A stretch of DNA of 24,623 nucleotides from JBHENC01 sp051000345 (GTDB taxonomy: Bacteria; Acidobacteriota; Blastocatellia; Pyrinomonadales; Pyrinomonadaceae). The notes below the pieces were generated by a model. The model saw nothing but the letters and a program-made list of their open reading frames with translations. It did not search any database and was not told the origin of the DNA. The DNA lies in assembly GCA_051000345.1 (NCBI GenBank), contig JBPCOJ010000043.1:1-24623 (forward strand). Direction: 5' to 3'. Numbering within the stretch: position 1 is the first letter of the stretch; each line of letters starts with the position of its first letter. Shown one piece after another: positions 1 through 6,945 of the stretch. The translations under genes and the position numbers were made by a program.

Positions 1-2
1 GA

Positions 3-626
3 CAATTTATGCTCGTCGCGGTGGCGGTCGGACTCGTATTTCACGCCGTCTGGCGGCTTGTTCAAGCGTTTATGGACACGGAAAATAAAGGTTCGGAGAT
101 AAAAGGTTTCGTCGCCCGCGGAGTTTACGCCGCCATCGCCCTGATTTATATCGGTTTGGCTTTTTCCGCCGTTAAAATTGTTTTGGGAGTAAAAAGCGGC
201 GGCATCTGGACGCAAAGCTGGACGGCGTGGTTGCTCGCGCTGCCTTTCGGCGCGTGGCTCGTCGGGTTGGCGGGAGCAATCGTGTTCGCCGTCGGTTTCT
301 ATCAATTTTATCAAACATTTACGGCAAAATTTCGAGAAAATCTGATGTTCGGAGAAATGAGTCAAACTCAGGAAAAATGGGCGACACGCGTCGGCAGATT
401 CGGTTTTGCGGCGCGCGGCGTAGTTTTCTGCATCATCGGTTTTTTTCTCGTTCTTGCCGCTTATCAGGCGAACGCCGGCAAAATTCGTGATCTCGCCGGT
501 GCGCTGCACGCCGTCGAACAACAGTCGTTCGGCGCGTGGCTGCTCGGTCTCGTCGCCGCCGGATTTATTTCCTACGGGCTGTTTATGTTTGTGCTGGCAA
601 AATATCGCCGGATGGTTATCGTCTGA
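3..626 (+). CDS. DUF1206 family membrane protein (5' truncated by window edge)
   Basis: This is an integral membrane protein of unknown function. The frame is open from the first bases of the window (codons before the ATG at position 9 read Gln-Phe), so the visible 205 residues are probably the C-terminal two thirds of a protein of about 270 residues. It shows the DUF1206 pattern of repeated helix pairs: GFVARGVYAAIALIYIGLAF near residue 33 and GFAARGVVFCIIGFFLVLAA near residue 129. The repeated G-x-x-ARG-V start of each unit and the terminal 'FGAWLLGLVAAGFISYGLFMF' region followed by YRR are typical of the family. It ends 50 nt before the permease gene on the same strand, so the two may be co-transcribed. 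The family call is from motif memory; no function is claimed. Confidence 0.75.
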   Translation, partial: QFMLVAVAVGLVFHAVWRLVQAFMDTENKGSEIKGFVARGVYAAIALIYIGLAFSAVKIVLGVKSGGIWTQSWTAWLLALPFGAWLVGLAGAIVFAVGFYQFYQTFTAKFRENLMFGEMSQTQEKWATRVGRFGFAARGVVFCIIGFFLVLAAYQANAGKIRDLAGALHAVEQQSFGAWLLGLVAAGFISYGLFMFVLAKYRRMVIV

Positions 627-676
627 TTAGTAATGCCCAAACACCAAACGGAAATCGTCAACGGACGGCTAATTTT

Positions 677-1828
677 ATGGACTTAAACGAACCCGAAACG
701 CGGCAAATCGGTAGCCGACTTGTCAACAGCGAAAGACTATCTCGCGCCGAGTTTTTTTATCGCGTGTTGGTTTTCGTCGGCGTTGTCGCGGCGGTCGGAC
801 TGCTATTGCTGTTGTTGTGGCAAAGCACGCAGGTCATTCTGCTGATTTTTGCCGGTCTGCTGGTCGCCGTTTTTCTGCGCGGCATCGCCGAGCGAATCAG
901 CCGCCACACGCCGCTTTCGGAAAATTGGGCGTTGGGCTTGCTTTTGCTGTTGATAGTCGGAGCGGTCGCGCTGGCAATCTGGCTGCTGATGCCTTCTTTG
1001 CAGCACCAATATGGCGAAATCTTCGAGCAGCTGCCGCAAAAAATTGAATTGCTGCGGCTGAAACTCGCGCAGTTTCCCGCCGGACGCTGGCTGCTCGAAC
1101 AAATACCAAATCAGCCGATGTCTCTTGTCAATCAAAACTCCAATCTTTTCGGGCGCATCACCGGATTTTTCTCTTCGTTTTTCGGCGTTGTCGTCAACAT
1201 CGCCATTGTTTTGATGGCGGGTGTTTATTTCGCTTTCAGTCCGAATCTTTACTACCAAGGAGCGATTAATCTGTTTCCGCCGAACAATCAGCCGCGCGTT
1301 CGGGAAGTTCTCGACACGATTAGCTTTAATCTACGGCGATGGATCGTCGGCAGAATTACCGTGATGGCGATAAACGGCTCGCTGACCGCGCTCGGCTTGT
1401 GGTTTCTGGGCGTGCCGCTCGCCATTCCACTCGGTTTGATTACGGCTTTTTTCAATTTTATCCCGAACATCGGACCGTTTCTGGCGGCGGTTCCGGCGGT
1501 TCTGATCGCGTTTACGCAAAGCCCGACGCAGGCTCTCTACACGGCGATTTTGTTCTTTATAATTCAGAATCTCGAAGGTTTTGTTCTGACACCGCTGGTT
1601 CAGCAAAAAGCGATTGAGCTGCCGCCGGTGCTGATTATCGCCGCGCAGCTTTTGCTGGGGATTTTGTTCGGTTTTATCGGCGTGGTGCTGGCTGTTCCGG
1701 TTGTCGCCGTCGTGTTTATTCTGGTCAGAATGCTCTATATCGAAGATTTGCTCGGCAACGAAACCGAAGTCAAAGGCGAACAGGAAGCTAAGGAAAAACA
1801 GCGAACGACGAACGAAGACGGCGAATAA
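677..1828 (+). CDS. AI-2E family transporter (PerM/YdiK-like permease)
   Basis: A 383-residue polytopic membrane protein of the AI-2E/PerM exporter family; members have been linked to autoinducer-2 export or to Na+/H+ antiport, and the substrate here is unknown. Two N-terminal helices (VLVFVGVVAAVGLLLLLLW, then VILLIFAGLLVAVFLRG) are followed by a soluble segment with the FEQLPQKIELLRLKLAQFPAG stretch. A C-terminal helical bundle contains the characteristic GVPLAIPLGLITAFFNFIPNIGPFLAA and 'NLEGFVLTPLVQQKAIELPPVLII' motifs and ends in GVVLAVPVVAVVFI. The charged tail (KGEQEAKEKQRTTNEDGE) is dispensable-looking. The open frame extends upstream to 536, but that part overlaps the preceding gene and looks random, so the ATG at 677 is preferred; it has no strong Shine-Dalgarno. 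It converges with the DUF421 gene, 76 nt away. Confidence 0.88.
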   Translation: MDLNEPETRQIGSRLVNSERLSRAEFFYRVLVFVGVVAAVGLLLLLLWQSTQVILLIFAGLLVAVFLRGIAERISRHTPLSENWALGLLLLLIVGAVALAIWLLMPSLQHQYGEIFEQLPQKIELLRLKLAQFPAGRWLLEQIPNQPMSLVNQNSNLFGRITGFFSSFFGVVVNIAIVLMAGVYFAFSPNLYYQGAINLFPPNNQPRVREVLDTISFNLRRWIVGRITVMAINGSLTALGLWFLGVPLAIPLGLITAFFNFIPNIGPFLAAVPAVLIAFTQSPTQALYTAILFFIIQNLEGFVLTPLVQQKAIELPPVLIIAAQLLLGILFGFIGVVLAVPVVAVVFILVRMLYIEDLLGNETEVKGEQEAKEKQRTTNEDGE

Positions 1829-1904
1829 GGAAAGAGATAATTGTCTGAAATCAGGAAAACAAAAATAATTATCGGTTTTTCAGAATGATTTTCCCGCCGT
1901 CGAA

Positions 1905-2408
1905 TTAAGAAACATCAGCCAGAGCCGAGCGCGACCCGGCTTTTGAATTCTTGATAACGCTGAAACTGCCGTCGGTTTCCAGCACGACGGCGGCGATTTC
2001 TTCGGTTGCCGCCGAGCCGTGAGCGCGAATCGCGGCGCGGATTTCCGATTCGGTAACGCGCTGCCGTTTCATCGCATCGTGCAAAAATTCGCCTTTGTCC
2101 AAAAGCATCGTCGGCTCGCCCTTCACAGTATTTTTCAGCCAATCGAATCTGACCGAAAGCCACGTGATAACGAATTGCAGTCCAATCAACAGAACGAAAG
2201 CGGCGACACCTTCGGCTAACACCGTATTCTTTGATAAAATGACGCTCGCCAGCGTCGAGCCGAGCGCGATAGTCACCACGAAATCGAAGGCGTTCCATTT
2301 TGACAGAGTGCGTTTGCCCGAAACGCGCAGCCAGAAAACCAGCGCGGCATATGCCAGAACGCCGGTTATTAAAATACGAAATAATCCATACCAACCGTCA
2401 AAGAACAT
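1905..2408 (-). CDS. DUF421 (YetF/YcaP-like) membrane protein
   Basis: A 167-residue protein with three N-terminal membrane helices (ILITGVLAYAALVFWLRV; FVVTIALGSTLASVIL; AFVLLIGLQFVITWLSVRF) followed by a soluble C-terminal domain beginning DWLKNTVKGEPTMLLDKGEF. The RVSGKRTLSKWNAFDFVVTIALGS segment and the 'KGEPTMLL..G......M......T..EI..A.R..G' pattern are diagnostic of DUF421. Family members sit in the cytoplasmic membrane and some are linked to spore or stress physiology, but the biochemical role is unknown. It is last in a minus-strand group of four genes, 35 nt downstream of the metallophosphoesterase, so co-expression is likely. A longer alternative frame over the same DNA is only a shadow. 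Confidence 0.88.
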   Translation of the reverse strand: MFFDGWYGLFRILITGVLAYAALVFWLRVSGKRTLSKWNAFDFVVTIALGSTLASVILSKNTVLAEGVAAFVLLIGLQFVITWLSVRFDWLKNTVKGEPTMLLDKGEFLHDAMKRQRVTESEIRAAIRAHGSAATEEIAAVVLETDGSFSVIKNSKAGSRSALADVS

Positions 2409-2443
2409 ATTTTATTCAAATCTTCGCTGCCGGAGTTTATTTT

Positions 2444-3415
2444 TCACTCGTTTCCGCCGCGCAAAGTGAAAATCGTCAGTTCGGGACGGCAGTTGATTCT
2501 AATCGGGAAACTGCTGAAACCGATGCCGCGATTAACGTAAAGACGATTGCCCGGCTGACCGACATTGGCAATCCAGCCGTCATTGTGAATTTTTTCGGGG
2601 CTGAAAAGTGACATCCACGACCAATTTTTCGTAAACGGAATGCGAACCTGTCCGCCGTGCGTGTGTCCGGCAAGCGCAAACGGCGCGGTGTTTGAAGGAA
2701 ACGCGGGAAAGGTATCAGGATTGTGCATTAAAATAATCCGCGGCGCGTTCGCCGGAACTTTCAACAGAGCAATTTCCGACTTGTCGCATCCGGCATACCG
2801 CGAGCCGATGCCGACCAGATAAAGAGCTGAATCGGTATGTGCCGCCGAATTATTTAAATTATTTTCTCCGGTTTTTTTATTCGGCAAAGCGAGCGGAACA
2901 GCTTCGTTTTCAAGCACGCGCACACCAGCCGATTCGAGCTTTTGTCGCAAAGCGGCTGCCAGTCGTTCATTTTTTATCGAATCAGGCAAATCCATTCCGT
3001 AATCGTGGTTGCCGAGAACGGCATAGACGGGAATCTGCGCCTGCGCCAAAGGACGCACGAGCGCGACGGCTTTGTCCACTATTTGCGTAAAATCGTGCGT
3101 GTCTTCGCGCTCTACTTCATCGCTCTCGTCTCCGTTCGTCGGTTTATAAACAAAATCACCGGCAATAAAAGCGGCGGCGGGACGCTCTTTGATAATTCGA
3201 TTGGCGATTTTTGTAACCGTGCTTTCGTTGCCGAACCACATACCGACCTGAAAATCGGCAATCAGCGCGACACGCTTATTTTCCCACTCCTCCGGCAAGC
3301 CGGGAATTTCGACGTATTCTTCCTTAAAATCAACGAGGCGCGGTTCGATGACCGCGCCCCACAGCATCGCGCCCGCTATACCGAGCGCGATGGCTTTGAT
3401 ATATTTCCACTGCAT
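2444..3415 (-). CDS. Membrane-anchored metallophosphoesterase (YkuE-like)
   Basis: A 323-residue calcineurin-like phosphoesterase with one N-terminal hydrophobic segment (residues 7-22, AIALGIAGAMLWGAVI) and the catalytic domain probably outside the membrane. Metal-binding motifs appear in family order: IADFQVG (D54, Q56), GDFV (D87), GNHDYG (N136, H137, D138), HNPDTF (H231) and GHTHGGQ (H251, H253). The first block normally reads D-x-H; here the histidine position is glutamine (Q56), a noticeable deviation although all other ligands are present. YkuE-type relatives act on lipid or nucleotide phosphoesters; the substrate here is unknown. It starts 9 nt after the stop of the DUF2382 stress protein, suggesting one operon. 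Confidence 0.88.
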   Translation of the reverse strand: MQWKYIKAIALGIAGAMLWGAVIEPRLVDFKEEYVEIPGLPEEWENKRVALIADFQVGMWFGNESTVTKIANRIIKERPAAAFIAGDFVYKPTNGDESDEVEREDTHDFTQIVDKAVALVRPLAQAQIPVYAVLGNHDYGMDLPDSIKNERLAAALRQKLESAGVRVLENEAVPLALPNKKTGENNLNNSAAHTDSALYLVGIGSRYAGCDKSEIALLKVPANAPRIILMHNPDTFPAFPSNTAPFALAGHTHGGQVRIPFTKNWSWMSLFSPEKIHNDGWIANVGQPGNRLYVNRGIGFSSFPIRINCRPELTIFTLRGGNE

Positions 3416-3424
3416 AGTTTTAAC

Positions 3425-4282
3425 TTATCTTCGCGGCTTGTTTTTATCGAATTCGTCAACTTCGACATCAGTGCGTTTGACCGTATCGGTAATCGTTTCG
3501 GTGCGTTCGGTAACATTTTTGCCGACGACGACTTCTTCGACGACTTTGGCTTGTTTGCCGACGACGGCTTCTTCGCCCTGCGTTCTCACTTCAAACTCGC
3601 CTTCTTTGAAATTCTTCATATCGGCATCGGTTACTTTGCGGTCAACTTTATGACGTTCGACGTTGACCTTTTCTTCGCGCAGATTAACTTTCGCCTCGAC
3701 CGGACGCTCGGTTACGCTCGTGTGAACGCGCACGCCGCCGCGGTTGACGACTCGTTTGCCGACGACCATTTGTTCTTCAATGACCGGCAGCGCGACTTCG
3801 CCCTGATCTTTGAAGCTTTTCATTTCGGTTTTCGTTTGTTCGGCGGTGTAAGGTTTGGCTTTCTTGTCGAATTTTTTGTATCCCGATGAGCGATACTGCG
3901 CCGCGCGGCGGTCAACGTCAATCGCGCCGTTATTGTTCAAAATATCGGCGGCTTTATCAACCATCTTTTCCGCCACCTGCGCCGTCACGACCGTGCTGCC
4001 GCGTCTGACCGATTCGGCGTAAACGTCTGTTTCCGGCGTCACCGAAACGTTATCGTTCGAGCCGAATAAATTCCCGAAAAAATCTGAAATCGAATCGCCG
4101 ATTGATTCGCCCGTGTCGTAATTTTTCGAGTTTGCGCCGCCGTATTTCGTATAGCCTTTGCCTGTTCCCTCGTTGCGCGCGATACTGATGTCGCCCTGTT
4201 TTATGCCCGCGCCGCTCAATGCTTTAACCGCCGCCTGCGCTTCCGCATAATTGTCAAATACTCCTACTAGGGTCATGTTCAT
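3425..4282 (-). CDS. Stress protein: general-stress 17M-like N-terminus plus DUF2382 (YsnF/AvaK-like)
   Basis: A 285-residue hydrophilic, probably cytoplasmic protein. Residues 1-40 (TLVGVFDNYAEAQAAVKALSG...) match the N-terminal domain seen in heat/osmotic stress proteins of the 17M type. Residues about 75-120 are a small alpha/beta stretch. Residues about 161-275 form a DUF2382 domain with its typical phrases: LPVIEEQMVVGKRVVNRGGV, VRVHTSVTERPVEAKVNLRE and EVVVGKNVTERTETITDTVKRTDVEV. DUF2382 is also found in photosystem-associated PRC-barrel proteins, but no PRC barrel is seen here. An AAAGGAG lies about 11 nt upstream of the ATG at 4282, supporting this start. It follows a second DUF2382 gene and precedes the phosphoesterase. 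A stress role is inferred from the family; no target is known. Confidence 0.82.
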   Translation of the reverse strand: MNMTLVGVFDNYAEAQAAVKALSGAGIKQGDISIARNEGTGKGYTKYGGANSKNYDTGESIGDSISDFFGNLFGSNDNVSVTPETDVYAESVRRGSTVVTAQVAEKMVDKAADILNNNGAIDVDRRAAQYRSSGYKKFDKKAKPYTAEQTKTEMKSFKDQGEVALPVIEEQMVVGKRVVNRGGVRVHTSVTERPVEAKVNLREEKVNVERHKVDRKVTDADMKNFKEGEFEVRTQGEEAVVGKQAKVVEEVVVGKNVTERTETITDTVKRTDVEVDEFDKNKPRR

Positions 4283-4390
4283 AACTTTATTAACTCCTTT
4301 GTCTGTCTTTGTTTAATTGTTTTGGCAGGCGTGATTATAATAATCAACTTTTGTGTTCCCGCCTGTTCTTTTACGTCTGCTGCGTTCGTT
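4283..4390 (-). other. Spacer between DUF2382 genes with weak nested hairpin
   Basis: The gap contains outer arms CAGGCG/CGCCTG (around 4326-4331 and 4361-4366) enclosing an AT-rich inner inverted repeat (TGATTATAATAATCA, 4331-4345). On the minus strand it is followed by CCAAAACAATT rather than a T tract, so it is at best a processing or attenuating structure, not a clear intrinsic terminator. The Shine-Dalgarno for the downstream gene (AAAGGAG) lies at the 3' end of the gap. Confidence 0.3.
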
Positions 4391-4837
4391 TTAGCGTCCC
4401 TGCAATTCCGGGTCGGGATTTTCCGCCGGGAATTCCTCGACGCTGATTTCTTCGCGCCGCAATGTAACTTCCTGCACATTTGAAAGTTCTTCGTGTCGTT
4501 TGACGAGATGAATTTCCTCGCGTAGCAGCAGCCGTTTTTCCGTCACGACGACTTCTTCCAAAACCGGCACGATCATCACTTCGCCTTCGTAGCGAATTGC
4601 GGGCGCGGTTTCGACATATTTATTTACCGGAACGCGCTCGACTTCGATATGCTCGCGCAAAATCGGTTCGTTAATCGTCTGCACGTCTTCGCGCACTGTT
4701 TTATGGACGCGCACGCCGCCCGTGTCCACAATTCGTTTGCCGATGCTGATTTCTTCGGCGATCAGCGGCACGACGATTTCACCTTTGTCATTCGTCCGCG
4801 CGTTCATTGCTTCCAATGTTTCCTGTTCTTTGTTCAT
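4391..4837 (-). CDS. Second DUF2382 domain protein
   Basis: A 148-residue protein that is almost entirely one DUF2382 domain: VVPLIAEEISIGKRIVDTGGV, VRVHKTVREDVQTINEPILREHIEVERVPVNKYVE, then VPVLEEVVVTEKRLLLREEIHLVKRHEE. The open frame extends upstream to 5149, but that extension runs antisense through transposase debris and lacks domain resemblance, so the ATG at 4837 (start MNKEQETLEAMNARTND) is preferred. There is no clear Shine-Dalgarno. Side by side with the longer DUF2382 gene (109 nt downstream), it looks like a paralogous pair: each repeats the VGKR or IGKR - V - GGVRVH core. Probably a stress-related cytoplasmic protein; the molecular function is unknown. Confidence 0.78.
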   Translation of the reverse strand: MNKEQETLEAMNARTNDKGEIVVPLIAEEISIGKRIVDTGGVRVHKTVREDVQTINEPILREHIEVERVPVNKYVETAPAIRYEGEVMIVPVLEEVVVTEKRLLLREEIHLVKRHEELSNVQEVTLRREEISVEEFPAENPDPELQGR

Positions 4838-4959
4838 AAATTTTGCCGCACGATTGCCGACTTCGGATTTTCGTGTTCCGTCGTTTGTATGTGGAAATAA
4901 TATCAAAAAAAAGATATGACGAATCGGTGAAACTACTGGTTCGGTAACAGTGTTTATAC

Positions 4960-5200
4960 GGAGATTTGAAAAAATGCGTAATTGCGCGGCTTGATGCGCG
5001 CTTTCGGAGTTGCGAGAAACACTGTCATTAGTTGGCTCAAAGAAAAAAGAAATGATGCCGGATGTGTCCGAAACATTAGTTTTGCCCACCGAAGCGCCAG
5101 CTTTAGAACTTGACGAATGACGGTCATTTGTTCGGAAGAAAGCGAACACACGAAATATGTTTGTTGTTATTTCTGCATCGCTATAACAATGGAATGGCTC
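4960..5200 (+). pseudogene. Decayed IS1-family transposase fragment
   Basis: Reading the plus strand in two frames recovers pieces of an IS1-type transposase. One frame (4982-5047) gives a helix-turn-helix segment MRAFGVARNTVISWLKEK, preceded by LRGL. After a frameshift near 5050, a second frame gives MMPDVSETLVLP and then LELDE..SFV.KKAN (5103-5150), which resembles the first catalytic Asp region of IS1 transposases (usual form LELDE-x-W-SFV). In-frame stops (TAA at 4979, TGA at 5118, TAA further on) and the frameshift show that it is dead. Neither the N-terminal zinc-ribbon part nor the C-terminal DDE residues can be recognised, and no terminal repeats were found. The family assignment rests on motif recognition only. 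Confidence 0.6.
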
Positions 5201-5227
5201 TCTCCTCTGATTGAGCCACTACCGAAA

Positions 5228-5416
5228 ATGTCAGTTTGGAGCGTTCGCCAACGCAAACCGAAACAAGTCAAACAAACCATTTTTTTCGCCGCCCTGTGCG
5301 GATATATCAAATTGGAGAGATCGAAAATCAAGACTAAGCACAATCATTTTGCTTTGAAATCAAAATTGTATCTCAAGGCATTGCTGTCAGCTTTTCAAAC
5401 TCTCAAAAACTTAAAT
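5228..5416 (+). pseudogene. Tail of a second transposase (IS4/IS701-like), frameshifted
   Basis: The plus strand encodes NVSLERSPTQTETSQTNHFF in one frame, continuing after a T homopolymer (around 5279-5286) in another frame as AALCGYIKLERSKIKTKH, NHFALKSKLYLKAL and then LLSAFQTLKNLN. This resembles the extreme C-terminus of DDE transposases related to IS4/IS701, which end with a K/Q-rich 'SPTxT..Q.NH.FA....Y.KLE.LKIKT..NHFALK.KLY' pattern. The shift at the homopolymer and the absence of the upstream catalytic part indicate a truncated fossil. It sits between the IS1-like fragment and the left end of the IS6-family remnant, which probably truncated it. The exact family is uncertain. Confidence 0.45.
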
Positions 5417-5421
5417 CAAAT

Positions 5422-5956
5422 GGTTGCGTTGCAAAGATTATTTTCAAACACGAAAGTTCTTCGAGTGCATAACGCTCAGGCAGCGATCCCGAACAGCGAA
5501 GCGACAAACTTTGCCTGCCCTTGTGCATCACTTCCGGCTAACCTTTTGACTTGACCTTTCCGCATCATGTTCACTGATTCAATGCCCTCGATGGTTCGCT
5601 CCGCCCTGTGAAAGCTCTTGAAGCATTGAGAAGCTCGCACCTTCTTCTTGATAAATCGGTGGTCTTGTTCGATCACATTGTTCAGGTATTTCACGCGCCT
5701 GAGTTGACAGTCCTGCGGCACAATGTTCTCCGCCTGTGAAGTGCTGAATGCCTCAGGGTAGGCCGCGTTCTTATCAACGCTGATCGAGAATGGGAGTCGA
5801 CGATGGTCGGCTCTCATCATCTTCTGAAAGAAGCGTTTTGCCGCACAAACATCACGCTTGGCACTGAGCATGAACTCAATGGTCTATGTTTGTCCACCGC
5901 GCGATAAAGATATTTACATTGCTCGCCGACCTTGATATAGGTCTCATCAACATGAC
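5422..5956 (-). mobile_element. IS6-family insertion sequence remnant
   Basis: One terminal inverted repeat is visible at 5422-5440 (GGTTGCGTTGCAAAGATTA), close to the GGTT-x-TGTTGCAAAG consensus ends of IS6-family elements. From there to about 5956 the DNA encodes the C-terminal two thirds of an IS6 transposase. The other end, with the N-terminal helix-turn-helix and the second inverted repeat, is missing: the element is cut off abruptly at the 3' end of coxD. It is therefore a deletion product, not a complete transposon. Confidence 0.8.
5476..5956 (-). pseudogene. IS6-family transposase, N-terminally deleted and frameshifted
   Basis: The retained part contains the DDE catalytic core of IS6/IS26-type transposases: LSHVDETYIKVGEQ (first Asp, near 5946), CKYLYRAVDKH, then SISVDKNAAYPEAF (second Asp) and YLNNVIEQDHRFIKKKVR (Glu), followed by CFKSFHRAERTIEGIESVNMMRKGQV and the usual ending SLFGIAA. 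The first block and the rest are in different frames; the shift lies near 5885-5893, between VDKH and IEFMLSAKRD. The longest intact frame (5476-5871) starts with MLSAKRD and alone could not be functional. About the first 70-80 residues of a normal 230-240 residue protein are absent at the coxD junction. Confidence 0.85.
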
Positions 5957-6241
5957 TTAACTCCAGGCGCGCGTTAAGTAATCATTCATCATCAGCACGA
6001 ACAGAATGCCGAGCCAGAGCAATCCGGCGACAACAACCGCCCACATCAACCATGCGCTGTCACGAACGTGCATGAAATAGAGAATTATCAGCAACGCTTT
6101 CGCGGCGGCGATAGCGAGCGCGATGATCGTATTGCCCGCGCCCAGATTGACGAGCGCCAGCGCGTAAGTCGCCACCGTCAAGAAAAGCAGTGCGCCGTAG
6201 ATGATGAAGTTGAATCTTTCCGAAAGGGTCTTTTCAGTCAT
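5957..6241 (-). CDS. coxD: Cytochrome c oxidase subunit IV (CoxD)
   Basis: A 94-residue protein with three membrane helices (FIIYGALLFLTVATYALALV; IIALAIAAAKALLIILYFMHV; WLMWAVVVAGLLWLGILFVLMM). The AKALLIILYFMHVR phrase is the hallmark of prokaryotic oxidase subunit IV (CtaF/CoxD-like), a small stabilising subunit of haem-copper oxidases in the cytoplasmic membrane. It is the last gene of the cox group, 14 nt after coxC. The C-terminus ends NDYLTRAWS and its stop codon lies directly against the IS6 remnant, so the final few residues and the natural terminator may have been replaced by the insertion/deletion event. The core of the protein looks complete. Confidence 0.88.
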   Translation of the reverse strand: MTEKTLSERFNFIIYGALLFLTVATYALALVNLGAGNTIIALAIAAAKALLIILYFMHVRDSAWLMWAVVVAGLLWLGILFVLMMNDYLTRAWS

Positions 6242-6255
6242 AACAATTCGTCACT

Positions 6256-6945
6256 TTAGTGATAACGTCCCAGCAGATAAAAGAGTGGAAAGAGAAATAT
6301 CCACACGATGTCAACGAAGTGCCAGTAGAGTCCGGTCATCTCGACGGGCGTGTAATACGCGGGCGTAAACGCGCCGCGCCAACCGCGCACGAGCATGATG
6401 CCAACAATGCAAAGGCCAATGGTCATGTGTACGGCGTGCAAGCCCGTCATCATGAAGTAGAGAAAGAAAAATATCTTCGCCGCATCGTGAAAGCGTCCCG
6501 GATAATCAAAGTATATGCCCGGCACTTCGTGATGCTGGTAGTGATCGTAATACTCATAAAACTTGATACCCAGAAACAGCACGCCGAAGAGAATCGTCAA
6601 CGCGAGTCCCCAGAGCATAAGTTTGCGTTTATCAACTTTCGCGGCGTGAACCGCCGTCGCCATTGCAAAGCTGCTTGTGATGAGGAGCGCCGTCATTATT
6701 CCGCCGAGCCGCATGGACGTGCGCGTGCCCGCGTCCATAAAGCCTGCGGCGTGCCCGTAGCGATAAACCGTATAAGAGATAAAGAGCGCGCCGAACAGCA
6801 AGAGTTCGGTCATCAAAAAAATCCACATTCCGAGCGTCGCCGTCTCGCGCTGCTGTTCCATGTCGTGAAACTGCTTTTCGAGCGCGTGTTCCTCTATCTC
6901 ACGTCGCACGGCTTCGGGCGGCATTATGGCGCGCGTCTCAATCAC
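6256..6945 (-). CDS. coxC: Cytochrome c oxidase subunit III (CoxC)
   Basis: A 229-residue membrane protein of the haem-copper oxidase subunit III family, part of the aerobic terminal oxidase. Helices and family phrases are visible: LGMWIFLMTELLLFGALFISYTVYR near residue 37, a long MTGLHAVHMTIGLCIVGIMLV segment near residue 167, and the terminal YWHFVDIVWIFLFPLFYLLGRYH. The Glu in MTELLLFG is the conserved subunit III acidic residue. The start is a GTG at 6945: an AGGAGG lies 6 nt upstream of it, which is decisive against the internal ATG at 6924. The gene overlaps the end of coxA by 8 nt, a sign of translational coupling. Confidence 0.93.
   Translation of the reverse strand: MIETRAIMPPEAVRREIEEHALEKQFHDMEQQRETATLGMWIFLMTELLLFGALFISYTVYRYGHAAGFMDAGTRTSMRLGGIMTALLITSSFAMATAVHAAKVDKRKLMLWGLALTILFGVLFLGIKFYEYYDHYQHHEVPGIYFDYPGRFHDAAKIFFFLYFMMTGLHAVHMTIGLCIVGIMLVRGWRGAFTPAYYTPVEMTGLYWHFVDIVWIFLFPLFYLLGRYH

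Noticed and set aside
1829..1904. Bidirectional terminator between the permease and DUF421 genes
   Set aside because: There is a CTGAAA/TTTCAG pairing and T/A-rich sequence, but no stable GC stem with an adjoining T tract, so I do not call a terminator.
2942..3889. 315-residue plus-strand open frame opposite the phosphoesterase and DUF2382 genes
   Set aside because: Phe/Asp/Arg-rich shadow of conserved minus-strand genes; no domain and no ribosome binding site.
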